Shown here one piece after another: positions 34,250 to 48,478 of a stretch of DNA of 64,000 nt. The DNA is taken from assembly GCF_040412425.1 (NCBI RefSeq), contig NC_089766.1:17941401-18005400 (forward strand), in the 5' to 3' direction. The notes below the pieces were generated by a model. That model was not told the DNA's origin and did no database searches. It saw only the letters and a program-made list of their open reading frames with translations. The position numbers and the translations under genes are program-made. Numbering within the stretch: position 1 is the first letter of the stretch; the number at the start of each line of letters is the position of its first letter. The DNA is from Macrobrachium rosenbergii. Its lineage: Eukaryota > Arthropoda > Malacostraca > Decapoda > Palaemonidae.

Positions 34250-35560
34250 TCTTATTTATATTTATGTTATAGGCTACAACTTAACTCATTATTCAGATAA
34301 TGTATAGTGTCATCTTTATAAAAAAGATAAATTTATTTACTGTTATACCAAAGGAATATTAATTTATATTATGCCAAAGAAATATATATTTACTATTACT
34401 TTTTATCACTATCATAATGTGTAAGACACAGAAGGAAAATTAAATTATTTGATGAACTGTTGGTAACTGTGAGAAAGAGAGACTGTTTTTTATGCTTCAT
34501 ATTTCCATTCTGATCTAACATGAGTGAACTGATCATTACAATTTATATTTAGTTTCTTAGGACATTTCACGTTTCATATTTCAATAAAATTTCCAAGTGA
34601 ATTATTGTGTTTTTATTCCTTTTATCCTTTATGATTCAATTACATAACAGTAGACTTGCATCAATACTTATTATATGCAAGGTAAGTAGGCATTAATTAA
34701 GTCTAACAATAAACTTCATACATACAGATGTTTCCGACGAATAGACCTAGTAATGAGATTTAGTCCTTGATGAGAGCTTGAAAGTTGAAACCTATATACA
34801 TAACTGATAGAGCAAAGGTTTTGCTTTTTGTTATTTTAGTTTTTACCTTTTAACTTTTTCTCAAGTAAAAACATATCAGAGCCCGAAATTACAAGTAAAC
34901 CACTGCGATAATTTGAAAGATAGCGTGTCCCTTTAAATCAGTCACTTCTCAGCAACTCTGCTGCCTGGGCACTCTCCCCATGCTGTAGTTGCCAGATGTT
35001 GCTTTTTAGGTTGACAATTTGTCCAAAATCTAGATCGCGAGTATCAAGACTTCTGTAGTTGCCAGATGTTGTTTTCAAGGTTAAAAATTTGTTAACCTAG
35101 AAAGCAACATCTAACTTCGAACTATTGTTAATGAGAGCACAGAAATTCCTCGAGTTGACTACTTTAACCCTGATAAAAATTTCCTTTTTATAACAGCAGC
35201 TTTGTAAACATCTAGCAATGCAGTTTCGAAAGGCAAGACGACACAAGAAATAAACTGGAAATGCCTCAGATTTAAAGAGAACTTTAACTTAGAGTACCAG
35301 TGAAAGCAAAGTCATTCATATAGTAAAGAGACTGATTTTCTTATATACTTGAGTTTCTTTAATACTTCAAACCATCACTATGATAAATACTTATTAATTA
35401 AGGAACATGCACAGCCATAATTAACGTTCCCCATCTTCACTTACATATAGCTCAACCTCTACCACATGTTGTAGGCCTAGGTGACTAGGATCAAAGTGAT
35501 TATAATGGTAATTACAATTTTTTGGTATTTTAGGTTAGCATGATAACCACGTTAGTAGAG
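34250..35560. other. Gene-poor interval with a 70-bp tandem duplication
   Basis: CTGTAGTTGCCAGATGTTG occurs at 34983 and 35053, each followed by a similar TT-AGGTT-A-AATTTGT segment. This is two diverged copies of a 70-bp unit. Nothing else is recognised. Confidence 0.5.
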
Positions 35561-35566
35561 AGCAAA

Positions 35567-37950
<2,384 letters not shown>

Positions 37951-37958
37951 TGTTTAAG

Positions 37959-38095
37959 ATTTCCTGACAAGAACAAAGTTCAAGACCGCTACCGTACTTG
38001 GGTTAGAAACTGTAAAAGGGATAAAGAGCCAAACGGTGGATCACACATATGCAGCAGCAAGCATTTCCTGCCAAAGTACATTTTCAGACCTCCAG
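37959..38095 (+). CDS. Candidate exon with a THAP-like zinc-finger core
   Basis: The acceptor GTTTAAG ends at 37958 and the donor GTATGC begins at 38096, giving a 137-nt open exon. Its translation has FPDKNKVQDRYRTWVRNCKR then GSHICSSKHFLPKYIFRPP. The FP, W and C-x-HF positions match the THAP DNA-binding domain (C2CH zinc). Here there are three residues between Cys and His instead of two. The first exon with the C-x2-4-C pair was not found upstream. It may be a host THAP gene or a P-element-derived relic. Confidence 0.5.
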
Positions 38096-38099
38096 GTAT

Positions 38100-38780
38100 G
38101 CATGAGCTTAAGCTTCTGCAACAGTTGGAACTATCGAAAATGGAGAGAACGTCATGAGAAGGGGAAGAGCACTGGCGTTACTTGGAACTTCAAGACGTAC
38201 CTTACTGCATCTGTGTATGGAGCTTGCTTGCAAAAGATGAATTTCGGCCACAGAAGTCCCGACACACGGCCAGTCTAAAGAGGGAAGGACAGCACCAGCT
38301 TGGCGCTATGGTGGTCTGACAAGGAGTGAACGAGAGAGGTCAGGTCACCAAGGCGTCCCCATTCGATTTCTAGGGACGGGCACAGGACATCGGTCGATCT
38401 GGAAGGATCAATAACAACCAGCATAAAGGTCGAAAAGGAAATAGTTCTTATAGTTAGGACTACCTAAGGGTCAGCATAGCAGCCCAATTACAGTCCTGAC
38501 TGGTCTTTCTTCTCTAACAGCTTTCTGTCGTCCCAAAATCATATGAGATGGTGTTAGGACGTCTACATTTGTCCCCCCACCCTAGTGGGGTCTCCTCCAA
38601 CCTCCATTAAATTTTATTTCCTAGCTAACGGGTTGGAGGGACGAATTTTCTAAATATGTGAAAATATATAAATATATATGTGTGTGTATTATTCACAAGG
38701 GAAGTATGAATGTATTAGTGACTGATGTGTCGTTTCTTTCCCGGAGCCACCCCTCTTAGGGAAACAGCTCCACTTTTGAA
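38100..38780. other. No gene recognised
   Basis: Possible intron or flank downstream of the THAP-like exon. No second exon could be supported. Confidence 0.3.
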
Positions 38781-38958
38781 GAAAATCCATATAAAAAATG
38801 TTATCGACATTTCATCCAACTCTGGGAATAAACCAAATTGTCAGTAAAAAAACTACACTTGCAGCGCATCGACTTTTATTATCACGGCTGCATGCATTGC
38901 ATAACTCGTCACTACATTCAACAGCAGCTTGCAAGACCCTCCACAAACACTTGTCACT

Positions 38959-39004
38959 GGGCAAGTATACTTATATACCACGTGGTATATAAGTATACTT
39001 GCCC
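38959..39004. other. Perfect 46-bp palindrome
   Basis: GGGCAAGTATACTTATATAC continues as CAC to the centre at 38981/38982 and is then exactly mirrored as GTGGTATATAAGTATACTTGCCC (written here as GTGGTATATAAGTATACTTG plus CCC). The centre is CACGTG. The right arm is the start of the Penelope-like coding homology. Confidence 0.95.
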
Positions 39005-39254
39005 TAAGTGTAACTCTGGGACATATGTCGGATCCACGAGGAGGTTACTGAGGGTCAGAATCGACTCTCATCGGGGATTAAGTTTTCGGACTGGCTGTAG
39101 GCTCTCCAATCCCGAGCATTCAAGCATAAGAAACCATTCGAAAATTTGTAAAACATATATTGATAGAAACGATTTCTGTATCATAGGCCAAACAACTAGT
39201 GCATGTGAACTGCCTATCCTGGAATCATTATTTATTAAACAACTAGTTAACTGA
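38982..39254 (+). pseudogene. Penelope-like element, GIY-YIG endonuclease fragment
   Basis: The translation starts VVYKYTCPKCNSGTYVGSTR and continues RRLLRVRIDSHRGLSFRTG. Later come SSIRNHSKIC and LPILESLFIKQLVN before the stop. This is the C-terminal GIY-YIG nuclease of Penelope-like retroelements, with the Y-CPKC linker, YVG, an Arg helix and the late Glu (ILES). The reverse transcriptase part is missing, so this is a 5'-truncated copy. AATAAA-type and T-rich sequence up to about 39500 is probably its 3' end. Open sequence left of 38982 in the same frame is not homologous. Confidence 0.82.
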
Positions 39255-39567
39255 GTTAACTTTTTTATGCATTCTGTCTTCTGCCTTCTTGGTATAAGGT
39301 TGGTTATCGGTCTTTGATTTTGCTTTTATGTCTTTTTTGTTTTTTTTTTTTTTTATCTTGTATTTTAACTGTGAAGTATTTTATGGATTTTATTGATTTT
39401 AAGAGCAATTTTTAAAGTAATTTTATTCATTATTTAACAGATTCCCTGATGATGTAATAAAGCTTTTTATTAAGAACGTTGGAAATAAAGAATTATGTTG
39501 AGATGAATACGTTTCCATGGTCCACCTTCGCGCTAATGGATACCACTGGCCGTCGCCTACTTCTGTT

Positions 39568-39570
<3 letters not shown>

Positions 39571-39644
<74 letters not shown>
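39571..39644. repeat. (AT)n microsatellite
   Basis: An uninterrupted AT run. Confidence 0.95.
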
Positions 39645-39647
<3 letters not shown>

Positions 39648-40044
39648 GATTTACATAAATGAATAAAGAGTATACTTAAAATCCTTGAATCAATGAGAAG
39701 TGTTGCTGAAGAGCAGAAACACTTGATAGATGCTACACTCAATTGTAGCGAAGGCATGAGTAAGAGGCTGTGTCTACAAACTTACTAATTTATTCAGACA
39801 ACAAACAGACAGGTCAATATAGCTCTTGGGAGCGGAAATATAGTGCCTCACACGAGGCGAACAGAACAGAGGCCAGAGTGCAACCAACTGTGTTTGCTGG
39901 AGGATGGAAAAACATACATGAATCGGTATAGATAGGGCGCATAATTTTAACAATATTTGGGATAAACCATAATAACAGTTAATTAGTCCTAAAAATTTTG
40001 TACTGATTTAATTGCTGTTGGTGTTGGGAAGTCGGTGATTGCTT

Positions 40045-40440
40045 TTACTTTCTCTGGGAGGGTTTAATTCTGTCTGGGCTTACCTGATGTCCCAGGAATT
40101 CCACCGTTTTCTTTGCCCATTTGCACTTGTCTTCCCTTACTACGAGTCTGTTTTCTTTAAGTATCTGCAGCACCCTCTTGACATCTTTAAGATGTTGTTT
40201 GGGGTTGGGTCTAAATATGATGTGGTCGACGTAGACCACTCAGAAGGGAAGGTCGCCCAGCAGTTCGTCGATAAGTCTTGGGAAGGTTGCCCCTGAGTTC
40301 CGAAGGCCGAAATAGCCGAAGGTGTCGAAGGGAGTGATGATCACTGCCTTTTCTATATCTTCCTTTGCTACTGGAACTTGGAAGTATCCCTTCAGTAGAT
40401 CTATTTTGGTGAAGTTCTTTGCTCCGTTCATTTGGCTGGT
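40045..40440 (-). pseudogene. Gypsy reverse transcriptase relic with YVDH active site
   Basis: NFTKIDLLKGYFQVPVAKED is followed by AVIITPFDTFGYFGLRNSGA and RLIDELLGDLPF. Then comes VYVDHIIFRPNPKQHLKDVK with FLGHQVSPD. The catalytic YVDD is YVDH (about 40222-40233), so one metal-binding Asp is lost. Small frameshifts join the pieces. Family: Ty3/Gypsy. Confidence 0.85.
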
Positions 40441-40960
40441 TATATCTGCTATGTTCAGCTACAGGCATCTATCTGGCTTTGTTTTGACATTTAGCTGCCG
40501 GTAGTCTCTGCATGGGTGTCATGTTCCATCAGGTTTTAGTACCGTGTGAAACGGGGATGCCCATGGGCTAGAAGTTTTCGGCATATTCCTGCATTCTCCA
40601 TTTCGTTCTGAACACTTGCTTGGCATAAGCAAGTTTCTCTGGGGCTAACCATCTGAATCGTTATTGGGCTGGGCACCTTCCGTTTATATATGGTGCTGAT
40701 GTTGTGTTTTGCTGGTGTGGTTAGGTCATGCTGCAGGTCATCTTGAAGACCTCTTGTAAGTATGGTAGAAGCTGGCATATCTCTGGCGTCAAGTGACTGC
40801 TGTGATGGGGCTTGTTTGTCGACGATGTGGTGGTGGGGTTGTTTGCACAGCTGTTGAGGAGATGATACTGGAGCTGTTTTCGGATCAGTTGTTTTGATGC
40901 TATGTCCACTTGTAGGTGATAGCTTTCAGGAAATCTACCCTAAAAGAGCTATCGTCACGT

Positions 40961-41260
40961 CTACCGTGATGAAGGTCCAACTGTACTGTCTTTCCCCATT
41001 TGAATGACACATTCATTTTTTTCGCTTCCCATACATCTTTTGAGTGGTGTTTGCTGGCGGTGGATACGTGGAGGATGGTGGGTAGGCTGAGGTAGAGTCA
41101 TTTGTGCGGGCTGGCTGGCAAGAATGATTTGCATGCCCTGGTGTCCACGAGGAATTCTGTGTTTGATCTTTCGTCCCGGATGTAGAAACACGTGGAGTCC
41201 TTGCGTTTGTATCTGGAAAAAGGACGGCGGTGAGCAGAAGCAACTTCTCTCACGAGGCAA
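40961..41260 (-). pseudogene. Gypsy protease-like relic
   Basis: Across two frames, CFYIRDERSNTEFLVDTRAC then KSFLPASP can be read. In intact relatives this position carries a D-T/S-G active site; here it reads DTRA, so the key Gly is lost. The region lies between gag and RT, as expected. Confidence 0.4.
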
Positions 41261-41474
41261 CCGGTCTGCTCACTGCTGGTGTTTAGTTGTTTGGGTTGCG
41301 GATGCGACCCTCTTGCACATTTTTTGAAAACAGGCAGCCTTTGTTACATCTGCTCGCCTTCTTTCCAAGCTTCCAATGGAATAATCGCATTCCCTCTGGT
41401 CTTCCCTTTGATGAATTGTTTGGGGAAGCTCTGCTTGTGGATAGGGGCGGCCGGTCCTCTGGGTCACTGTCGGA

Positions 41475-42016
41475 TTACGTGTCGGTTGCTTGCTGGGACC
41501 GTCGTGCTGCTACTGCTATGGGTGGCTGGGCAGGCTCTGCTGCCCTGTGGGCCATGTGTACTGCGTTGACTAATTCTAAGAATTCTTCAATGGGCATGGT
41601 GGAGGCATTGGGCACGACTGCCACTGTTTGGCAGAGCAGTTTTGTGAGAAGGACCTCTCTCACCAGGTCCAAGGTTGTCTCCTGGTTGGCCATCTGCGGC
41701 GGGTAGCGTTTATGAGCCGCCGCATCTGTTTGTAGACATGTGATGGCCTCTGTCTCCTATGGCTGATTTACAGTGTTCAGGAATTTCTTGGCTCTTAGGG
41801 CGGGTGGCATGCTGAAGGATGACTTCAGCTGATCCTTCAGTGATCCGTAGGTGACGGGGGTTTGTAGTTCTGTGAGCCATTCTGCGACTTGTTCAAAAAC
41901 ATTGTCTGGCAGGAATTCAAGGACGATGTCTGCTTTGCGTGCTGAGGTGGCGGTGATGATGGTGTTGTTAGAGAGGCTGTCATTGTTGTGGCTGGCTGGG
42001 CCGGACATCTCCATGG
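41475..42016 (-). pseudogene. Gypsy gag relic
   Basis: The ATG (MEMSGPASHN) lies a few bases after the 5' LTR, following TTGGTGACC, which resembles a primer-binding site. The translation carries LPDNVFEQVAEWLTELQ and YGSLKDQLKSSFS with LRAKKFLN, a typical Gypsy gag capsid pattern. After a stop at about 41757 and a frame change, EEFLELVNAVHMAHRA continues it to 41475. No zinc knuckle was seen. Confidence 0.6.
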
Positions 42017-42403
42017 TCACCAATGTAGCAAAGGCATGTGTAAGAGTCCATTTTTACAAATTTACTAACATGTTCAAACAACAAACAGACGGGTCAATAG
42101 CCATTATGAGTGGAAATACAGTGCGTGACACGAGGCGAACAAAACAGAGGTCAAGGTACAACCAATTGTGTTTGTTAGAGGATGGAAAACATACATAAAT
42201 CGGTATACAAAACATGAATGAAGATATGATACATATAGCTTGGATGCTGACATCGTAATGCTTACGCTGAGAATGATACATTTAACAAAACAATAATATG
42301 AACACGAGTATATGCACAAAGGATGTGTGACATCTGTGTTTCTTGCACGCATGCGCTTAGCGAGCGGAGATCTCGTTGCGAGTAGATTAGTGGGCTAGGT
42401 GAG

Positions 42404-43430
42404 ATGGTCGGTGGAGAAGATGAATTTAAGAAAGTCCACCGAAAAAGGAAACTGCCCAAAAGACTTGATAACAATCCTGATTCGAGTGCTGAGTTCAGTT
42501 TGTTCTCATATTACAGAAAGGAAATAAATGAAGTGTTAGATCCGACGATCAGTGTGTTAGCTTCAAAATATGAAAATCTCAAGTCCTCATTCAAATCTTT
42601 TTCAGAAGTTCTCAATCCTAGTGTAATTGCATATGACACAGAAAGTTTTACAGAAGCCTTTGAAAATTTAGTCAGAATCGTATCTGAAACGAATTAAGTG
42701 CCACCAAATCCTTGACTATTGAATTAGAAGTTTTCAAGATTTATTTTTCTGAGTACGTAGAGCAGCATCCTGAAGTAGACCAGAAAACCATCAGTACAGC
42801 TGCAGATGTTGCATTAAGACCTCATAAAGAACATAATTTATTTCCTTATCTGTCAAAAATTTTCAAATTGTTTTTGGCTGCACCACCCTCAGTATGTAAA
42901 AAAGAAAGGTCATCTAGCAGGCTGAAACTATTAAAAACTTGTTTGCGAAACCGAAAAAAAGAAAAACCTTTATTTTTGAAAGTAATCTAACTGATCACTT
43001 AGATCTTCAAAAGGTTGCTGTAGATCAGTGATTCTTAAACTGGGGGGCGCCAGAAGCTTCCAAGGGGGGCGCAAGCAGAGTTGCCAGGTGGAGCCTATTA
43101 TTATTTTTTAAATTTGTGATGTTAATTACAAAATTGCCAAAAACGTTATCACTGCTTCCATATATTTTCGAATTATTATCTCAAAACATGCCAAAAATTC
43201 AAAAGATAAGTAAATTTTAATTTCAAATCTTGTTTATGAATTGTCTTTTATTGTTATGATAAGTATAATAGCATACAAATAGACAACATATTGTTTATAG
43301 ATTATAGTTGTCAAAAATTTCAGGGGTAGGGGGGCGTGGGGTCGATACATAATGCAGAGGGGGGCGCAAGGCAAAAAAGTTTAAGAACCACTGCTGTAGA
43401 TGAATGGAAGGCAGTGAGAACTATATAGGA
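42404..43430 (+). pseudogene. ZMYM1-like hAT transposase relic split by a MITE
   Basis: FKKVHRKRKLPKRLDNN and FSYYRKEINEVLDPTISVLA are followed, after a frameshift near 42700, by LTIELEVFKIYFSEYVEQ. Then come FPYLSKIFKLFLAAPPSVCK and SSRLKLLKTCLRNR, the hAT dimerisation segment (normally ERSFSKLKLIK). The frame continues to DLQKVAVD, is cut by a MITE at 43026-43393, and resumes with EWKAVRTI and a stop at about 43430. N-terminal and catalytic parts are missing. Compare the minus-strand relic at 11654-12337. Confidence 0.75.
43026..43393. mobile_element. hAT MITE with perfect 8-bp target duplication
   Basis: The left end CAGTGATTCTTAAACTGGGG and right end GTTTAAGAACCACTG are inverted. CTGTAGAT flanks both (43018-43025 and 43394-43401). 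GGGGGGCGC motifs lie near both ends and the centre is AT-rich and noncoding. It is inserted in the hAT transposase relic above. Confidence 0.92.
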
Positions 43431-44046
43431 GAATAAACATTTGAACCCCTGCCTACCACTTTCTCCCATTATGAAAATTGTATAGAAAATTTTCACTCTA
43501 AAGAATCCTCATATAATTTACTCATCACACTGAAATTACCTCTATTTGTTTTGTTTTTTCTTCACCTTCCAGCTTGCCATTCTTTTCAGACTAATAAACT
43601 ATAATCTTTATTTTCTTTGCATTATAAAATACTCTCGGGGAAAAATACTGTTGTTGTTTAAAAAATAAAAAAATAACCATAAAAATTTGGTTTTTATGTA
43701 TAACATTACTTATAGGGGATACATATTATATCTAGTTCAACTTGGGCAAAATTACTAAGGTGGTCAAAATTGTCTTTACTCCCTCAATCAGATGGTCCTC
43801 AAGTCATCCCTGTATATAAAAATAATTTCTCCACGGTAAAAGTTATCGAATCTCACGCCAAGGGAAAAGTAGCCTTTAAGAATGGTACCAGCAAGGGAAA
43901 GAATCTTAACCTAGCGAGTGCTAGACCCTTTATTACGGTTTACTGCAAGCATTTTCATTGTTCATTATTCCAAATAAGTCAAAATTATTTTGTTGGATTC
44001 CATATTTAACAATTCTTTCTCAGCTTCTGTTCAAAGAAATGACTGC

Positions 44047-44275
<229 letters not shown>

Positions 44276-44372
<97 letters not shown>
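44276..44372. repeat. (AT)n microsatellite followed by (GT)n
   Basis: An AT run to about 44372 passes into a short GT run ending near 44392. Confidence 0.95.
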
Positions 44373-44373
<1 letters not shown>

Positions 44374-44764
44374 GTGTGTGTGTGTGTGTGTGTTGCAATC
44401 TACTTTATGTTTTCAAAATCATTCACAACTAAAAATTAATTCAGACACATGCAGATTAAAGTACATGATTCATATGCAAAATTCTATACTTCATTTAAAA
44501 ATGTTGCTTTTTTTTTTATTGTTATTTTTATGTAAAGTTATTTTTGTGTATAAAGAATACTGACTTCTTAAAAAGGGAATAAATTTTTCTAATCAGATTA
44601 TACGTGGTTTTAAATATTTGAGATTATACAGATTAGAATGCAAAATTATTAGCTTCAGCTGCAATACACCCCAGAATAGAAATATTTCGAAATATATTTT
44701 ACAGTGATAGTTAAATTACCTGTACAAAATAACATATATGGTAAAACTATAGTATTTTCGCTTT

Positions 44765-45040
44765 CTGTAACTAACCTGAATTTGACTTTTCATGTAGTAT
44801 TTGGTTGTTTATCAAGAATTTGCGGTTATTTTTTATGGTCGACTGTATTAACCTCAGAACTTCCTGTAATTAACCTCAGAACTTCATCCAACAAGGTAGG
44901 GGACCCCTTGGGAATGCAGGGTTTTGGGTGGGGTAGACCACGGGGAGAGAGAGCCGATATGTTATTGCATGGTGGCCATCCTGGAATGCTATCGCGCATG
45001 CGCAGTGTTATAGGGAAACTTTTGGTAAAAATCGGAGTGG
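44765..45040 (+). mobile_element. Second locus of the 19.2-20.0 kb repeat family
   Basis: TTGACTTTTCATGTAGTATT and TTATCAAGAATTTGCGG correspond to block A1. CATCCTGGAATGCTATCGCG and AACTTTTGGTAAAAA correspond to inverted block A2. This single uninterrupted copy defines the unit organisation used to interpret the nested locus. Confidence 0.6.
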
Positions 45041-45209
45041 CTAATTGAGGTTAATACACTTAAAAAGTGCTTTTTGGAGAAACAGATAAATTACGGAAAT
45101 ACTTAGAAAGAAGAAGCAATGGGCAGCCTCAAAAAGTGCAAAAAAAAAAAGAAAGCACACACACACACAAGGGAAAGAATGAAAGGTAGGCCTTAACCAT
45201 TAGGCCTAC

Positions 45210-45214
<5 letters not shown>

Positions 45215-45291
<77 letters not shown>
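45215..45291. repeat. (AT)n microsatellite
   Basis: An uninterrupted AT run. The following 850 bp to 46150 show no supported gene. Confidence 0.95.
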
Positions 45292-45294
<3 letters not shown>

Positions 45295-46151
45295 TGCAAT
45301 TATTTTGTAGTGAATTTAGTGACTACTATGGACTTCAGGAGCGATTACAGTGTGTGAATGTTGGAAATTATCTGCAGATCTAATTATGAAGGTTCTTTTT
45401 GTGTGTGTGTGTGTTAAACACAGAACAGTAGGATAACTATGACATATGTTAACGAAGGAAATCCTTTAAAATATTTAAATTCTTCTGAATGTTATAAATG
45501 ACCTGTATGCTGAAAAATTACATCTTTCGTATTGTTATATGTATTTACTGTATATACTCGTATTTGATTTTGTTTCGATACATGGAGATGTGTATTTTGT
45601 ACATTATAGGCTACCTATTATTAAAAGAAGGTTTGTTGTTTCACGTTTTTTCCCCGTATATTGTAATAATGAAGGTGATTATCACATCTCTGAATTCCAT
45701 TCACTAGGCTCAGTGATTCCTTGTATTGCAAACGCAACAGTTCACCGATTATGTATATTAAAACTCACGTATTTTTTGTTTCCTGTAGGTTAAAGCTGGT
45801 TACGTTATTTGAATGAAAACTGACCTCACTGAATAAAAGATCTCTACAACAAAGCTAAAGTATTACTGGTAAGGTGAGTGAGCGTCGTGCACTGGACACA
45901 AAAGCTACAGTACGTACGGGTGTAAAGGGGGCGTGGCTTAGCCAGGGCCGAGACGAGATGCCGACTAGTAAATTTCCTTCCGCTCCAGATACAACCACCT
46001 TTCTTATACCCACCTTGCCTGACTGCTAGTATACCTGAATGGAACCAAAATAACACGATGTCAGAACGAAACAATAACTAATAATCATGGGTTGCCACGC
46101 GAATGGGGTTCCCCGACGGTAGGGGAAATCTGGTGTCCGTAGGGGTTAGCG

Positions 46152-46844
46152 CAGTGGTTCTTAACCTTTTTGGCAGCGACCCAAAATCTTCTCCAAATTA
46201 ACCATGGCGACCCATGCCCTCATAAACAGTTTTCTCTGTATAATTATGCTTATGAAAACGTGTTACAGAAACGAAAGTCACATGCAGAGATTTTTATTAA
46301 TGCAAGTAGCACATCTGCTTAATAATGATCCATTTGAAAGAAGTTATATACCTTAGTTTAACGAAACAATACATTAATTCAGCATAAAGAAAACCAAAAT
46401 AGTTTCATGATATAAAATTAAATGTATGATTAGACTATGATTTACCACTGTGGATGAAGAAAAGGAAAATTATTCATACAAGCCTTCTTAACATGTAGTG
46501 TTAGTTTCTACTACAATCAATGAGAACCTTGACACTGAAGTGTTTTGACCAGCTCCTCAAATCTGGGTGATTTTGATGATAGACTGCATCTTAGGTCATC
46601 TTTGGTTGCAGGCGGTTTCTGTACTTTGTCTTTGTGACTGTAAGGCCTGAAAATCCTGCCTCACACAGGAAAGTTGTAGCAAAGGGAAGAAGTGCTTTCA
46701 AGGCTTCACCTTCAAGAATCGGCTTTTCTTTGTAAACCTTTTACCCAAAATGAAATTGTAATGAAGTTTTTCATCATTCTGAATTCATTAATATCTAAGA
46801 TTTTGATATTAATGAATTATGTATTTTTAATACAATATTTTCTC

Positions 46845-46907
<63 letters not shown>

Positions 46908-47005
46908 GAGTACTGGGGAATAATAAACCCATAAAGTTATAACCCTTGGGACCCACTGAAATGGTTTGGCGACCCAACTTTGGGTTGCGACCTTGGGTTA
47001 GGGAA
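46152..47005 (-). mobile_element. hAT element relic with decayed right end
   Basis: The left end CAGTGGTTCTTAACCTTTTT followed by GCGACCC matches the terminus at 12591. On the right, GGCGACCCAACTTTGGGTTG followed by CGACC and GGTTAGGGAAACC looks like the decayed partner. The interior has a minus-strand transposase fragment and an (AAT)n tract at 46845-46907. No target duplication was found. Confidence 0.65.
46506..46710 (-). pseudogene. ZBED-like hAT transposase C-terminal fragment
   Basis: The minus strand reads EALKALLPFATTFLCEAGFS followed by GLTVTKTKYRNRLQPK, then HPDLRSWSKHFS. This is the hAT dimerisation region of ZBED5/SCAND3-type proteins (FATTYLCE-FS-K-KYR-RL). A stop interrupts it before DAVYHQN, where the family has DLR. 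Only about 65 residues remain. Confidence 0.75.
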
Positions 47006-47009
47006 ACCT

Positions 47010-48140
47010 ACGGGGAAAAATATCTTTGTGTAGGGTATGTAGGAATAATCCGAAAGTTGTTCTTGTTCGATTTCTCGAGTATCACAACCAACAGTCATTT
47101 GTAGGGATAGCATTCTTACGAATATATTGATTGTACTCTCCAAAATTGTCATTCATCGGAGATGAGTTCACAAATGGACACCTGACCTATTCTGTTTACA
47201 TACTAGGTATGAGGACAACTATGCAATAGAATAATAGATGGCACTTTAAAAGTTTTGAAACATACAAAATTGTTAAAATTAATGCCACTTTAACTTGTTA
47301 TAAAAATACTTTTATGTTGTGATTTTTCCCTTGTAGACTATTTTCGTAATAGATTGTCTTTCAGTCAAGCAATATTTTCAGTTGGTATTTTTGATAAAAA
47401 AGAAAGTGTTAACAAGTGACAAGTTTTACGCGCAAAAATATTATAATTGTGTAAAAGAAATGAAAGCTGTATTTCCTTATTAAAATCGGTCATGCAAAAT
47501 GAACATATAATTTTCTATTACTTCATGTCAAAGAAAACGGACTTCAAAACTGTTATGTCTTATGGGTAACTATCAAGAAAAAATTACCCAAAACACTTAT
47601 CCTTCTCTATGCCCTTGCTTGATTCCCATTTTGATCGTGAATGGAACATTGTATATGCTCAGAAGCAAAATATACAGTATATGTCAGGTTTACCATCAAG
47701 AAATTTTCTTAATGAACGCTATATTTTTTGCAAGCTAAAATTTCAAGTCAGTGCCCCCTTTTCTGAATAATAATAATAATGGTGTCACTTGATCAGAAAC
47801 TGATAAAAGTCATAAATAACAATCACCCATTCTCCTTTGCAGTTTCTGAATGGAGGGAGATAATTCTCAACCCAATTTAATACCTACAGAAATGACTAGC
47901 GTTAATGTTGTTGATGAATTATGCCCGTATTACAATACTTCATGTATTTAGGTAATTTACTTACTTTTTAACTATTTATTAATTTGTTAATTTATTTTTT
48001 TCCTTTTCTCTTAAGTGATCTCTTCTTTCTGTATTTCCCATTACCTTCTGTTGCTTCTTTCTAGTGAACACCATATTCTTTAGAAGGTTGAATTTCAAGT
48101 CAATGACCCCTTTTGTGGGCTTGTGCCATATTGATACGGT
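47010..48140. other. No gene recognised
   Basis: AT-rich sequence. AATTTCAAGTCA-TG-CCCC recurs at 47748 and 48092, each followed downstream by AAT repeats, which suggests a diverged duplication. Confidence 0.35.
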
Positions 48141-48147
48141 TCATCGT

Positions 48148-48219
<72 letters not shown>

Positions 48220-48220
48220 T
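48148..48220. repeat. (AAT)n microsatellite
   Basis: An uninterrupted AAT run. Confidence 0.95.
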
Positions 48221-48285
48221 AGGTAATACCAATTTCTGAGCAATCCTTATGGACAAAGGCTAAGATCGTAAGAATTTTGAGGCTA

Positions 48286-48478
48286 CTTATATTCACAGTA
48301 CGAACACATTACGGTGTTTATCGGATCAAATTATATTCATCATTGTCTGAACTACTTACTTATATTCACAGTATGAACACAGTATGATGTGTGTGCCAGA
48401 AAAATTATATTCATCATTTTCTGAACTACTTACTTATATTAGCGGTATGTAACACACACACACACACACACACACACA
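48286..48478. repeat. About 75-bp tandem repeat ending in (AC)n
   Basis: ACTTATATTCACAGTA-GAAC and TTATATTCATCATT-TCTGAA recur in order, giving two full units and a partial third. The last runs into an (AC)n tract at 48451-48478. Confidence 0.75.

Larger units (their letters stand above)
39744..42207 (-). mobile_element. Internally deleted Ty3/Gypsy LTR retrotransposon
   Basis: Two direct repeats, 39744-39930 and 42024-42207, align through TGTAGC-AAGGCATG, AACAAACAGAC-GGTCAATA, ACACGAGGCGAAC and AATCGGTATA. They are recognised as parts of the two LTRs, diverged by many substitutions, and their outer limits could not be fixed. Between them, on the minus strand, lie gag, protease-like and RT sequences in family order. 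RT is followed almost directly by the 3' LTR, so RNase H and integrase have been deleted. Confidence 0.8.

Noticed and set aside
42404..42697. Functional host ZMYM1-like gene
   Set aside because: Only transposase fragments with frameshifts remain and a MITE interrupts the end. Zinc fingers and catalytic core are missing.
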